DNA from: Rhizobiaceae bacterium
Lineage (GTDB): Bacteria > Pseudomonadota > Alphaproteobacteria > Rhizobiales > Rhizobiaceae
Direction of reading: 5' to 3'
DNA length: 64,000 nucleotides
Assembly: GCA_023953775.1 (NCBI GenBank)
Contig: JAMLJD010000018.1
Coordinates: forward strand, 1-64,000
The notes below the pieces were generated by a model. It saw only the letters and a program-made list of their open reading frames with translations, ran no database searches and was not told the DNA's origin. The stretch's first letter is position 1; every line of letters starts with the position of its first letter. Positions 28,211 to 36,105 of the stretch are shown in pieces. A program made the translations under genes and the position numbers.

Positions 28211-30063
28211 CGGGTCGACAGCGCCAGCCACTGCTCCTCGTGCGCCTCGAGCGCGGCAGCCAGCTTGCCGCGTTCCTTGATCAGCTCGGCGGCCCGGTCG
28301 GGCGCGCTCTGGTAGATGTCGGCGTCACCCAGTTGCGCCTCGATCGTCTCGATGCGCTTGCGCGTCCGCTCGATCAGGCCTTCCGTCGCCTTGATCTGCT
28401 TGGCGAGCGGCTCCAGCGCGGCGCGCCTCTGTGCTGCCTCGCGGCGGCGGTCGGCCTTCGATCCCTTGTCGGCCTCCTTGCGGTCGCGCCGGCCGGCCGC
28501 CCCGCCGGTCACTGCCTGGCTGTAGTCGTCCATGTCGCCGTCATAGGACGCGACCGTGCCGTCGCGGACCAGCCACAGGCGGTCAGCCGTCGCCTCGATC
28601 AGATGCCGGTCGTGGCTGATCAGCATGACAGCGCCGGGGAAGTCGTTCAGCGCATCGATCAGCGCCCGCCGCGAATCGATGTCGAGATGGTTGGTCGGCT
28701 CGTCGAGGATCAGGAGGTTCGGCCCCTCGAAGGTGGCAAGCCCCATCAGAAGCCGCGCCTTCTCGCCGCCCGAAAGGTCCTTCGCCGGCGTGTTCATCTT
28801 TTCCGTCGTCAGCCCGAACTGCGCGACGCGGGCCCGCACCTTCGATTCCGGCGCCTCGGGCATCAGCCGGCGCACGTGCTGGTAGGCGTTCTCGTCCGGC
28901 CGGAGATCGTCGAGCTGGTGCTGCGCGAAGATCGCGACCTTGAGGCCGGGGGCGACGGTCATCGTGCCGCCCTCGGCCTTCAGCCGGGCGGCGAGCAGCT
29001 TGGCGAAGGTCGACTTGCCGTTGCCGTTGGCGCCGAGCAGCGCGATCCGGTCGTCCGCGTCGATCCTGAGCGACAGCCGCGACAGCACCGGCTTGCCCGG
29101 CGCGTAGCCGACCGACACGCCGTCCAGCGCGAAGATCGGCGACGCCGCCGTCTTCGTCGGTTCGGCGAAATTGAACGGTTTCACGGTATGGTTCACCGCG
29201 CCGGCGATGGGCGCCATCTTCTCCAGCGCCTTGATGCGCGACTGCGCCTGGCGCGCCTTCGAGGCTTTGGCGCGGAAGCGGTCGACGAAGGACTGCATGT
29301 GCTTGCGGTGCGCTTCCTGCTTGACGCGCGCTTTCTCCTGCAGTTCCGCGCGCTCGGCATATTGCCGCTCGAACTGGTCGTAGCCGCCGCGCCACAGCGT
29401 CAGCTTCATCTCTTCCAGATGCACGATGCAGCCGACCGCCCGGTTGAGCAGGTCGCGGTCGTGGCTGATCAGAAGCACCGTATGCGGATAACGCATCAGG
29501 TAGTTCTCGAGCCACAGCGCGCCCTCGAGGTCGAGATAGTTGGTCGGCTCGTCGAGAAGCAGAAGGTCGGGTTCGGCGAACAGCACCGAGGCCAGCGCCA
29601 CGCGCATGCGCCAGCCGCCGGAAAACGACGATGCCGGGCGTTGCTGGGCCTCCTGGTCGAAGCCCAGCCCGGCGAGGATGGTCGCGGCGCGCGCTTCGGC
29701 CGAATGCGCGTCGATGTCGGCGAGCCGCATCTGGATTTCCGCGATGCGATGCGCGTCGCCCGCCGTCTCGGCCTCCGCCATCAGCGCCGCGCGTTCGGTA
29801 TCGGCCTTGAGCACGATGTCGATCAGCGGCTCGTCCGTGCCCGGCGCTTCCTGCGCGACCTGGCCGATTCGCGTGCCCTTGGGCATGGTGACCGAGCCGG
29901 TCTCCGGCGACAATTCGCCGGTGATCGCGCGAAACAGCGTCGTCTTTCCGGTCCCGTTGCGGCCCACGAGCCCGGCCTTCGTCCCGGCCGGCAGGGTGAG
30001 CTGCGCGTGGTCGATCAGAAGCCGTCCGGCGATGCGGAGCGAAAGGTCGGAGATGGTCAGCAT
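28186..30063 (-). CDS. ABC-F family ATPase
   Basis: Soluble ATPase of 625 aa with two ABC domains and no membrane part; such proteins act on the ribosome, in translation or antibiotic protection. Domain 1 has G-R-N-G-T-G-K-T-T and the signature F-S-G-G-W-R-M-R; domain 2 has G-A-N-G-N-G-K-S-T and L-S-G-G-E-K-A-R; both have L-L-x-L-D-E-P-T-N-x-L-D. A long linker helix pair (about 235-300) corresponds to the P-site tRNA-interaction motif, and the last 90 residues form a Lys/Arg/Glu coiled coil as in Uup or YheS. The ATG at 30063 gives the family N-terminus M-L-T-I-S-D-L-S-L-R. Confidence 0.92.
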   Translation of the reverse strand: MLTISDLSLRIAGRLLIDHAQLTLPAGTKAGLVGRNGTGKTTLFRAITGELSPETGSVTMPKGTRIGQVAQEAPGTDEPLIDIVLKADTERAALMAEAETAGDAHRIAEIQMRLADIDAHSAEARAATILAGLGFDQEAQQRPASSFSGGWRMRVALASVLFAEPDLLLLDEPTNYLDLEGALWLENYLMRYPHTVLLISHDRDLLNRAVGCIVHLEEMKLTLWRGGYDQFERQYAERAELQEKARVKQEAHRKHMQSFVDRFRAKASKARQAQSRIKALEKMAPIAGAVNHTVKPFNFAEPTKTAASPIFALDGVSVGYAPGKPVLSRLSLRIDADDRIALLGANGNGKSTFAKLLAARLKAEGGTMTVAPGLKVAIFAQHQLDDLRPDENAYQHVRRLMPEAPESKVRARVAQFGLTTEKMNTPAKDLSGGEKARLLMGLATFEGPNLLILDEPTNHLDIDSRRALIDALNDFPGAVMLISHDRHLIEATADRLWLVRDGTVASYDGDMDDYSQAVTGGAAGRRDRKEADKGSKADRRREAAQRRAALEPLAKQIKATEGLIERTRKRIETIEAQLGDADIYQSAPDRAAELIKERGKLAAALEAHEEQWLALSTRYEDEQAA

Positions 30064-30135
30064 GGCGGCGCGTTCTTGAAGGACCGGCCCTGCGAACGCA
30101 AGGGGCAGGGTGGCCGCCCACGCCTTTTTGGGGAT

Positions 30136-30171
30136 TTGACTTGCGTTTCGATGCCTATTTGTTGCCATATC
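30136..30171 (+). promoter_or_regulatory. Possible promoter of the caspase-TPR gene
   Basis: TTGACT at 30136 followed by AT-rich sequence (TTTGTTGCCATATC) lies about 45 bases before the caspase-TPR start, in the divergent gap with the ABC-F gene. No spacing gives a convincing -10 box (CCATAT would be 23 bases away), so this is only a candidate. Confidence 0.2.
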
Positions 30172-30212
30172 GTAACGTCATCATCACGCCGGGCTATAGG
30201 GGTTATGATGCA

Positions 30213-33200
30213 ATGCGAACGCTAATTCGCTTGTATGAGGGCGTCCGGACGGCGTTTCCGGCTGCCATCTTCGTGATGTTGTTGGTTGTCGCCGCGCCGT
30301 CTGGCGCCAAGGCGCAGGACAACAAGCCGTTGAAGGGCATCGCGCTCGTCATCGGAAATTCCGCCTACGAACATCTGCCGGCGCTCACCAACCCGAAGAA
30401 CGATGCGCGCGCGGTCGAGGAATTGCTCGACAAGCTCGGCTTCGAGACCGAAGTGTCGTCGGACCGCGAGGCCAGGCGCCTTGCGCGCGACCTTGAATAT
30501 TTCGTCGAGGACGCTGCCGAGGCGGACGTCGCGATCCTCTATTATGCCGGCCATGGAATCGAGGCGGGCGGGGAGAACTTCCTTGTCCCGGTCGACGCCG
30601 ATCTGTCTTCGCTCGACAGGGCCAGCGAGGAGCTCGTTCCGCTCTCCGATATTCTCAACCGTCTCAAGGACACGGTTCCGATCGCCATCGTCATGCTCGA
30701 CGCTTGCCGTGACAATCCGTTCCCCGACGATGCGATGGTCCGCGTCAAGGCGGACGAGCCGGCGGTCCCTATGGGCGACAGCGGACTGGGCGAGTTGCGC
30801 GGCGCGGCGAAGCTGTCGGCGCCGGCGAAGGACAAGCGCGAGCATTTCGGCACGGTTATCGGCTTTGCCGCCGAGCCGGGGCGCGCCGCGCTCGACGGCG
30901 ATCCGGACGGCAACAGCCCCTACGCTGCTGCCCTGCTGCGCCATCTGGAAACGATGAGCGGCGAGGAGTTCAGCGTCGTCATGCGCATGATCGCCGAGGA
31001 GGTCTATCTCAAGACCGCCGGCCGCCAGCGTCCATGGGTCAACGAGAGCCTGCGCCGGCTGCTCTATTTCGGTGTTGCCCCTTCGGTGCGCGAGGGCATC
31101 GAGGGCGAGATCCTCCAGGAACGCCGCCAGCTTCTTCTCGCCATAGCCGACCTGCCGGACATCGAGCGTCGGCAGATCGAGACCGTCGCCCATGATGGCG
31201 GCGTGCCGATGGATGCGCTCTACGGCATGCTGAAGGTGCTCGGCAACGACGTGCCGGAAGACCCCAACCAGCTCGAGCAGCTGTTGCGCAACCAGACCGT
31301 CAAGCTCAAGGAGATGATGGAGGACCGGTCCGTCATCTCGAGCACCGACCAGGAGATCACCCGGCTGTCGTCGCTGGCGCGCGAGGCGATCGACGAAGGC
31401 GCGCTGGAGACCGCCGTCAGGCTCAACGAGCGCGCCAAGGCACGCGTCGCCGAACTCGAGAAGACCGTTTCCGATGTCGAGGAGGAGATCAAGGCGCGCC
31501 GCATCGAGTTCGCCGAGGTCTACAACAACTCGGCCGAAGCCTATCAGCTCGCCTTCGAGCATCTGAAGGCCGCCGAGGACTACCGCCAGGCCTACGAGCA
31601 GGTCGCGCGGTGGGACGACAGCCTGGCATGGCGCTACAAGACGCGCGAGACGCTGGCGCTCACCGACCACGGTAATTTCAAGGGCGACAATGCAGCGCTC
31701 GAAAAGGCTATCGAGACCGGCCGCGAGGCGGTCAATATCGGCCGCCGTATGCCGGGCGGAACGGAGATGGCCGCCGCCCTCAACAATCTCGCCAATGCGC
31801 TCCAGACGATCGGCGACCGCGAGACCGGAACCGGACGCCTTGTCGAGGCGGTCGAGGTCTACCGCGAAGCGCTGGAAGTCTACACGCGCGACGACTACCC
31901 GTTCGACTGGGCGATGGCCCACAACAATATGGGCAACGCCCTGCAGGCGATCGGCCTGCGCGAGAGCGGCATCGACACCCTGCAGCAGGCGGCGGAGTCC
32001 TACAATTCGGCGCTGGAGGTCAGGACCCGCGACGCGGTGCCCTCCGACTGGGCCATGACCATGAACAATCTCGGCAACACGCTGTGGGCGCTCGGCTCGC
32101 GTGAGGCCGGCACGGCCCAGCTCGAGGAGGCGGCCCGCGTCTACAACGCCGCGCTCGAGGTCAGGACGCGCTCTGCCGCGCCGATCGACTGGGCGATGAC
32201 CCAGAACAATCTCGGCAATGCCTATCACACGCTCGGCCTGCGCGAATCCGGCACCGAGACGCTGGAAAAGGCCGTCGCGGCCTACAAGGCCGCCCTTCTG
32301 GAGCGGACCCGAGACCGGTTCCCGCTCGACTGGGCGATGACCCACAACAATCTCGGCAACTCGCTGCGCGCGCTTGGCGAGCGGGAGAACGGCACCACGA
32401 CCCTGCTCGATGCGGTCGCGTCCTACGAGGATTCGCTCGAGGAGCGCCGCCGCGACCGCGTCCCGCTCGACTGGGCGATGACCAAGAACAATCTCGGCAA
32501 CGCGCTGTGGACCCTCGGCCTGCGCGAAAGCGGCACGGCGCGGCTGGAGGAGGCCGTCGCGGCCTATCGCGACGCGCTGGAAGAGCGGCAGCGCGAGCGC
32601 GTGCCGCTCGACTGGGCCCAGACCCAGAGCAATCTCGGCAATGCCCTGTGGAGCCTCGGGCTGCGCGAGAGCGGCACCGCCCGCCTCGAGGAATCCGTCG
32701 CGGCGTTCCGCGCCTCGCTGGAGGAGCGCACCCGCGAGCGCGTGCCGCTCGACTGGGCGCAGACCCTGAACAATCTCGGCAACGCGCTGTGGAGCCTCGG
32801 CCTGCGCGAGGCCGGCACGGAGCGCCTTGAGGAGGCGGCCGAGTGCTACCGGCAGGCGCTGCTCGAATATCAGCGCCACCTCGTGCCGCTCGACTGGGCG
32901 ATGGTCCAGAACAATCTCGGCAATGTGCTGCGCGCGCTGGGCGACCGCGAGGGCGGCTCGGAACGCTACGAGCAGGCGATCGTCGCCTATGAATCCTCGC
33001 TCGAGGAACGCACCCGCGAGCGCGTCCCGCTGCTGTGGGCCCAGACCCACAACAACATGGCCAACGTGCTGCAGGCGCTGGGCCACAAGGAGCAGGGCAC
33101 GCAGAGCTACGAGAAGGCGCTGGCGTCCTACGAGAACGCGCTGCTCGAATACCGCCGCGAGAGCGTGCCGCTCGACTGGGGCATGGCCACCAGCAACATC

Positions 33201-34223
33201 GCGACCATCCTGCATTCGATCGGCGACCGTACCGGCGACAAGCAGAAGCTGCTCGAGGCGATCGAGCGCTACAAGCTGTCGACCGAGGAACGCAGCCGCG
33301 AGCGGGTGCCGCTCGACTGGGCGCAGACCATGAACAATCTCGCCAACGCGCTCCAGTCGGTCGCCTATCTGGAGCGCAGCGTCGAACGCTATCGCGAGTC
33401 CGTCGAGGTCTATCACCAGGTGCTCGAGGTCCGGAAGCGCGAGCTGTCGCCGCTTGACTGGGCGCAGACCCAGTTCAACCTGGCCAACGCGCTGAAGTCG
33501 ATCGCCGACTTCACCTCGGAACCGGACGACTTCGCGAAGGCGGTCGATGCCTACCGCATGGCGCTTGAGGAGCGCACGAAGCAGAACGTTCCGCAGGACT
33601 GGGCATCGACCCAGTACAACCTCGCCAACACGCTGCACGCATGGGCCGGCGCCATCGACGATCCGGCGCTCTACGAGCAGGCCATCGCCGCCTTCCGTTC
33701 AGCGCTGGAGATCCGCACGCTCGACGGCAACCCGCTCGGCTTCGCCCAGATCCAGAACAACATGGGCAATGCGCTGCAGGCGCTCGGCGAACTGAACGAG
33801 GGCGCCCGATACCAGGACGAGGCGATCGACGCCTACAATGCGGCGATGCAGGTCTACACCCATGAAGCATGGCCGTTCGACTGGGCCATGACCATGAACA
33901 ATATGGGCAATTCCTATCGCATCATGGGCGATCGTACCGGCGACATGGCGCTGGTCGACGAGGCAGTCGGCTCCTTCAACGCCGCGCTCCAGGTCCGCAC
34001 CCAGGACAAGACGCTGGTCGACTGGGCGCAGACCCAGATGAACCTCGGCCTGGCGCTGCAGATCAAGGGCCGCCATGTCGGCGACCGCGAGGCGCTGGTC
34101 GCGGCGCGCCAGGCGCTGGCCAATGCGTGGGACGGCTACAAGAATTCCGGCTACGGCCAGTATGAGGGCTATTTCAATGGCCTGATCGAGGGCGTCGAGC
34201 AGGACATGGCGAACATCCAGTAG
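30213..34223 (+). CDS. Secreted caspase-like peptidase with C-terminal TPR array
   Basis: A 1,336-aa protein. Residues 1-34 look like a signal peptide (A-A-I-F-V-M-L-L-V-V-A-A, cut near G-A-K-A). A caspase/peptidase C14-like domain (about 40-290) follows, with the dyad His114 in Y-Y-A-G-H-G-I-E and Cys165 in M-L-D-A-C-R-D-N-P-F; both residues are intact. Residues about 290-560 are helical and coiled-coil-like. From 565 onward run sixteen units of 47 residues, most starting D-W-A-x-T-x-N-N-L-G-N-A-L and containing L-G-x-R-E-x-G-T, a tetratricopeptide-type superhelix. Peptidase plus TPR suggests a secreted, partner-binding protease cutting after Arg, as bacterial orthocaspases often do, but target and role are unknown. 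Starts further upstream exist at 30141. The gene stands alone, with no adaptor or substrate gene beside it. Confidence 0.85.
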   Translation: MRTLIRLYEGVRTAFPAAIFVMLLVVAAPSGAKAQDNKPLKGIALVIGNSAYEHLPALTNPKNDARAVEELLDKLGFETEVSSDREARRLARDLEYFVEDAAEADVAILYYAGHGIEAGGENFLVPVDADLSSLDRASEELVPLSDILNRLKDTVPIAIVMLDACRDNPFPDDAMVRVKADEPAVPMGDSGLGELRGAAKLSAPAKDKREHFGTVIGFAAEPGRAALDGDPDGNSPYAAALLRHLETMSGEEFSVVMRMIAEEVYLKTAGRQRPWVNESLRRLLYFGVAPSVREGIEGEILQERRQLLLAIADLPDIERRQIETVAHDGGVPMDALYGMLKVLGNDVPEDPNQLEQLLRNQTVKLKEMMEDRSVISSTDQEITRLSSLAREAIDEGALETAVRLNERAKARVAELEKTVSDVEEEIKARRIEFAEVYNNSAEAYQLAFEHLKAAEDYRQAYEQVARWDDSLAWRYKTRETLALTDHGNFKGDNAALEKAIETGREAVNIGRRMPGGTEMAAALNNLANALQTIGDRETGTGRLVEAVEVYREALEVYTRDDYPFDWAMAHNNMGNALQAIGLRESGIDTLQQAAESYNSALEVRTRDAVPSDWAMTMNNLGNTLWALGSREAGTAQLEEAARVYNAALEVRTRSAAPIDWAMTQNNLGNAYHTLGLRESGTETLEKAVAAYKAALLERTRDRFPLDWAMTHNNLGNSLRALGERENGTTTLLDAVASYEDSLEERRRDRVPLDWAMTKNNLGNALWTLGLRESGTARLEEAVAAYRDALEERQRERVPLDWAQTQSNLGNALWSLGLRESGTARLEESVAAFRASLEERTRERVPLDWAQTLNNLGNALWSLGLREAGTERLEEAAECYRQALLEYQRHLVPLDWAMVQNNLGNVLRALGDREGGSERYEQAIVAYESSLEERTRERVPLLWAQTHNNMANVLQALGHKEQGTQSYEKALASYENALLEYRRESVPLDWGMATSNIATILHSIGDRTGDKQKLLEAIERYKLSTEERSRERVPLDWAQTMNNLANALQSVAYLERSVERYRESVEVYHQVLEVRKRELSPLDWAQTQFNLANALKSIADFTSEPDDFAKAVDAYRMALEERTKQNVPQDWASTQYNLANTLHAWAGAIDDPALYEQAIAAFRSALEIRTLDGNPLGFAQIQNNMGNALQALGELNEGARYQDEAIDAYNAAMQVYTHEAWPFDWAMTMNNMGNSYRIMGDRTGDMALVDEAVGSFNAALQVRTQDKTLVDWAQTQMNLGLALQIKGRHVGDREALVAARQALANAWDGYKNSGYGQYEGYFNGLIEGVEQDMANIQ
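31905..34160 (+). repeat. Tandem 141-bp coding repeats (16 units)
   Basis: Sixteen consecutive units of exactly 141 bp (47 codons) encode the TPR-type array of the caspase-like protein. Each unit opens with a codon pair for Asp-Trp (variants Leu-Trp and Gly-Phe in units 9 and 14). Units 4-8 are closest at the DNA level, with near-identical runs such as GTGCCGCTCGACTGGGC, which points to recent duplication or homogenisation; units 10-16 are more diverged. Confidence 0.9.
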
Positions 34224-34241
34224 CAAAGCGCCCCGGCCTGC

Positions 34242-34754
34242 TCACGCGAACCGTCGCCCGTCCTCTGTCCGCTGGAAGTAGATCAGGTCGAGCGGCAGGC
34301 TCGGCCCGCCAAGCACGGTCAGCATCATGTGAAGCTGGCCGCGATGATGGGTCTGGTGGTTGAAGAAATGCGCCAGCGCCGGCGCCAGCCGCTGGCTCAC
34401 CGTGCGCATGTCGGACACCGTCATGTAGGTGAAGCGCCCCGCCAGCGCCTTGTCGCTCAACCCGCCGATCCAGTCGGCGATGCGCTTGTCCTCGGCCTCG
34501 CGCAGCGCGCGCAGCCTGGGCAACCGGATGTCGAGAACGGCATCCAGCGCACCCGGCGCGTCGCCTTCGCCGGTGAAACGCTTCATCCAGATCCGGTCGG
34601 CGACGAGCATATGGTTGAGCGTGCCGGTGACCGACCCGAAGAAGGCACCGAGATTGCGGCTGCGCTCGTCGTCGCCGAGTTCCGCCGCGGCGTCGTAGAT
34701 CGCCGCATTGGCCCAGCGGTTGTAGGCTGCGAACATTTCAAAATGCTGCTTCAT
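34242..34754 (-). CDS. DinB family protein
   Basis: A 170-aa four-helix-bundle protein of the DinB/YfiT group, usually metal-binding and in some members thiol- or mycothiol/bacillithiol-dependent transferases. The N-terminus H-F-E-M-F-A-A-Y-N-R-W-A-N, the helix with T-L-N-H-M-L-V-A-D-R-I-W and the C-terminal H-F-F-N-H-Q-T-H-H-R-G-Q supply the three His positions typical of the family. The ATG at 34754 gives that standard N-terminus. The gene is convergent with the caspase gene (18 bp apart) and divergent from a GST gene. The substrate is unknown. Confidence 0.88.
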   Translation of the reverse strand: MKQHFEMFAAYNRWANAAIYDAAAELGDDERSRNLGAFFGSVTGTLNHMLVADRIWMKRFTGEGDAPGALDAVLDIRLPRLRALREAEDKRIADWIGGLSDKALAGRFTYMTVSDMRTVSQRLAPALAHFFNHQTHHRGQLHMMLTVLGGPSLPLDLIYFQRTEDGRRFA

Positions 34755-34793
34755 GTGCTTTCTATGCCTTGTGGGAACGGCCACCGGGGCGTC

Positions 34794-34827
34794 CTACAGC
34801 ATTTTGCGGTGCGGCGGAATCACCGGC
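34794..34827 (+). repeat. Dispersed element, copy 1
   Basis: CTACAGCATTT, then 11 bases, then GGAATCACC. The same two blocks with the same 11-base spacing occur on the - strand at 46253-46287 (CTATAGCATTT-N11-GGAATCACC). This copy lies in the divergent dinB-GST gap and ends 20 bp before the GST start, reading toward it. Confidence 0.55.
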
Positions 34828-34846
34828 GGTTGAGGGAGGGGTGCGC

Positions 34847-35539
34847 ATGTCCATCACATTGTACGAACTCGTCGGTTCCGATCCGTCGCGGCCCTTCAGC
34901 CCGCATTGCTGGAAGATCGCCTGGGCGCTCGCCCACAAGGGTCTCGATTTCGAGCGCGTGGCGGTGCCCTTCACGGCGATCCCCGGCCTCGAGGGCGGGG
35001 CGGTCAAGACGGTGCCGACGATCCGCGACGGTGAACTGCTGATCACTGATTCCTTCGCGATCGCCCTTTATCTCGACGAGGCCTATCCGGCGCGCCCGTC
35101 GCTGTTCGGCGGCGAGGGCGGCAGGGCGATGGCCCGTTTCGTGGAGCGGTGGACGAACCTCACTGTCCACGCCTATGTCGGGCAGGCGGTCCTGATGGAC
35201 ATCCATGGCTGCCTCGATGCCGAGGACCAGGCCTATTTCCGCCAGAGCCGCGAGACGCGCTACGGCAGGCGGCTTGAGGATGTGCCTGTCGCCCGCGATG
35301 AGCGCCTCGCCGCGTTTCGCGCCAGCCTCGAGCCGTTGCGCGCCACGCTGGCGGTCCAGCCCTGGCTGGGCGGCGACGATCCGCTGTTCTGCGACTACAT
35401 CGTCGCCGGCGCCTTCCAGTGGGCGCGCGTGGTGTCGCCCTATCCGCTGCTCGAGAACGCCGACCCCGTCGCCGAGTGGTTCGCGCGCTGCCTCGGTCTC
35501 TATGGCGGGCTCGGCCGGCAGGCCGCCGCGGCCGCCTGA
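34847..35539 (+). CDS. Glutathione S-transferase family protein
   Basis: A 230-aa cytosolic protein with an N-terminal thioredoxin-like domain (S-I-T-L-Y-E-L-V-G and [12 protein letters not shown], the glutathione-site helix), a cis-Pro segment K-T-V-P-T-I and the E/D-S loop I-T-D-S-F-A-I-A. An all-helical C-terminal domain follows from about residue 85. The beta-etherase-like subgroup shares the P-F-S-P-H-C-W-K start, but the substrate is open. GAGGGAGGGG before the ATG at 34847 fixes the start. It is followed, 74 bp on, by ndk. Confidence 0.87.
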   Translation: MSITLYELVGSDPSRPFSPHCWKIAWALAHKGLDFERVAVPFTAIPGLEGGAVKTVPTIRDGELLITDSFAIALYLDEAYPARPSLFGGEGGRAMARFVERWTNLTVHAYVGQAVLMDIHGCLDAEDQAYFRQSRETRYGRRLEDVPVARDERLAAFRASLEPLRATLAVQPWLGGDDPLFCDYIVAGAFQWARVVSPYPLLENADPVAEWFARCLGLYGGLGRQAAAAA

Positions 35540-35613
35540 CCCCCCTTCACATCCGGCCGGGCGGCGGCTATATCGCGCGCACTTTGCATTTCCCGGAACA
35601 TGAAGGAATTCCC

Positions 35614-36036
35614 ATGGCGGTCGAACGCACCTTTTCGATGATCAAACCCGATGCCACGCGGCGCAACCTGACCGGCGCGGTGACCAAGATGCTCGAGGAT
35701 GCCGGCCTGCGCGTCGTCGCGTCGCGTCGCGTGTGGATGAGCCGCCGCGAGGCCGAGGGCTTCTACGCGGTCCACAAGGATCGTCCGTTCTTCGGTGAAC
35801 TGTGCGACTTCATGTCGTCCGGCCCGACCGTCGTCCAGGTGCTCGAAGGTGAGAACGCGATCGCGAAGAACCGCGAGGTCATGGGCGCCACCAATCCGGC
35901 CGACGCCGCCGAAGGCACCATCCGCAAGGTCCATGCGCTGTCGATCGGCGAGAACACGGTCCACGGGTCCGACGCGCCGGAGACCGCCGCGCACGAGATC
36001 CGCTACTGGTTCTCCGACACCGAGATCGTCGGCTGA
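35614..36036 (+). CDS. ndk: Nucleoside diphosphate kinase
   Basis: Transfers the gamma phosphate of ATP to nucleoside diphosphates, balancing NTP and dNTP pools. The 140-aa protein opens [14 protein letters not shown] and carries the phospho-acceptor His117 in N-T-V-H-G-S-D. The length is standard. GAAGGA lies six bases before the ATG. In many Rhizobiales ndk lies near the ABC-F and moa genes, as it does here. Its transcript probably ends at the hairpin at 36081. Confidence 0.97.
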   Translation: MAVERTFSMIKPDATRRNLTGAVTKMLEDAGLRVVASRRVWMSRREAEGFYAVHKDRPFFGELCDFMSSGPTVVQVLEGENAIAKNREVMGATNPADAAEGTIRKVHALSIGENTVHGSDAPETAAHEIRYWFSDTEIVG

Positions 36037-36080
36037 ATCGATTTCGGCGCCAACGCGCCTGAATATCTGGAATGATTGTG

Positions 36081-36105
36081 AAACCGGGGCCCTGTGCCCC
36101 GGTTT
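36081..36105. terminator. Hairpin between convergent ndk and GGDEF-EAL genes
   Basis: Perfect 10-bp arms AAACCGGGGC (36081-36090) and GCCCCGGTTT (36096-36105) with a five-base loop. It lies 45 bp after the ndk stop and touches the stop codon of the convergent gene. The short A and T ends of the stem give only a weak U-run on either strand, so it may serve both transcripts with moderate efficiency. Confidence 0.75.

Noticed and set aside
30222-33638. Long open frame of 1,138 codons on the - strand opposite the caspase gene
   Set aside because: It mirrors the repeat array in GC-rich DNA and has no start context or recognisable domain.
31905-34160. Regular repeat pattern as a possible CRISPR array
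   Set aside because: Units are 141 bp, lie in one long open frame, and have no unique spacers.
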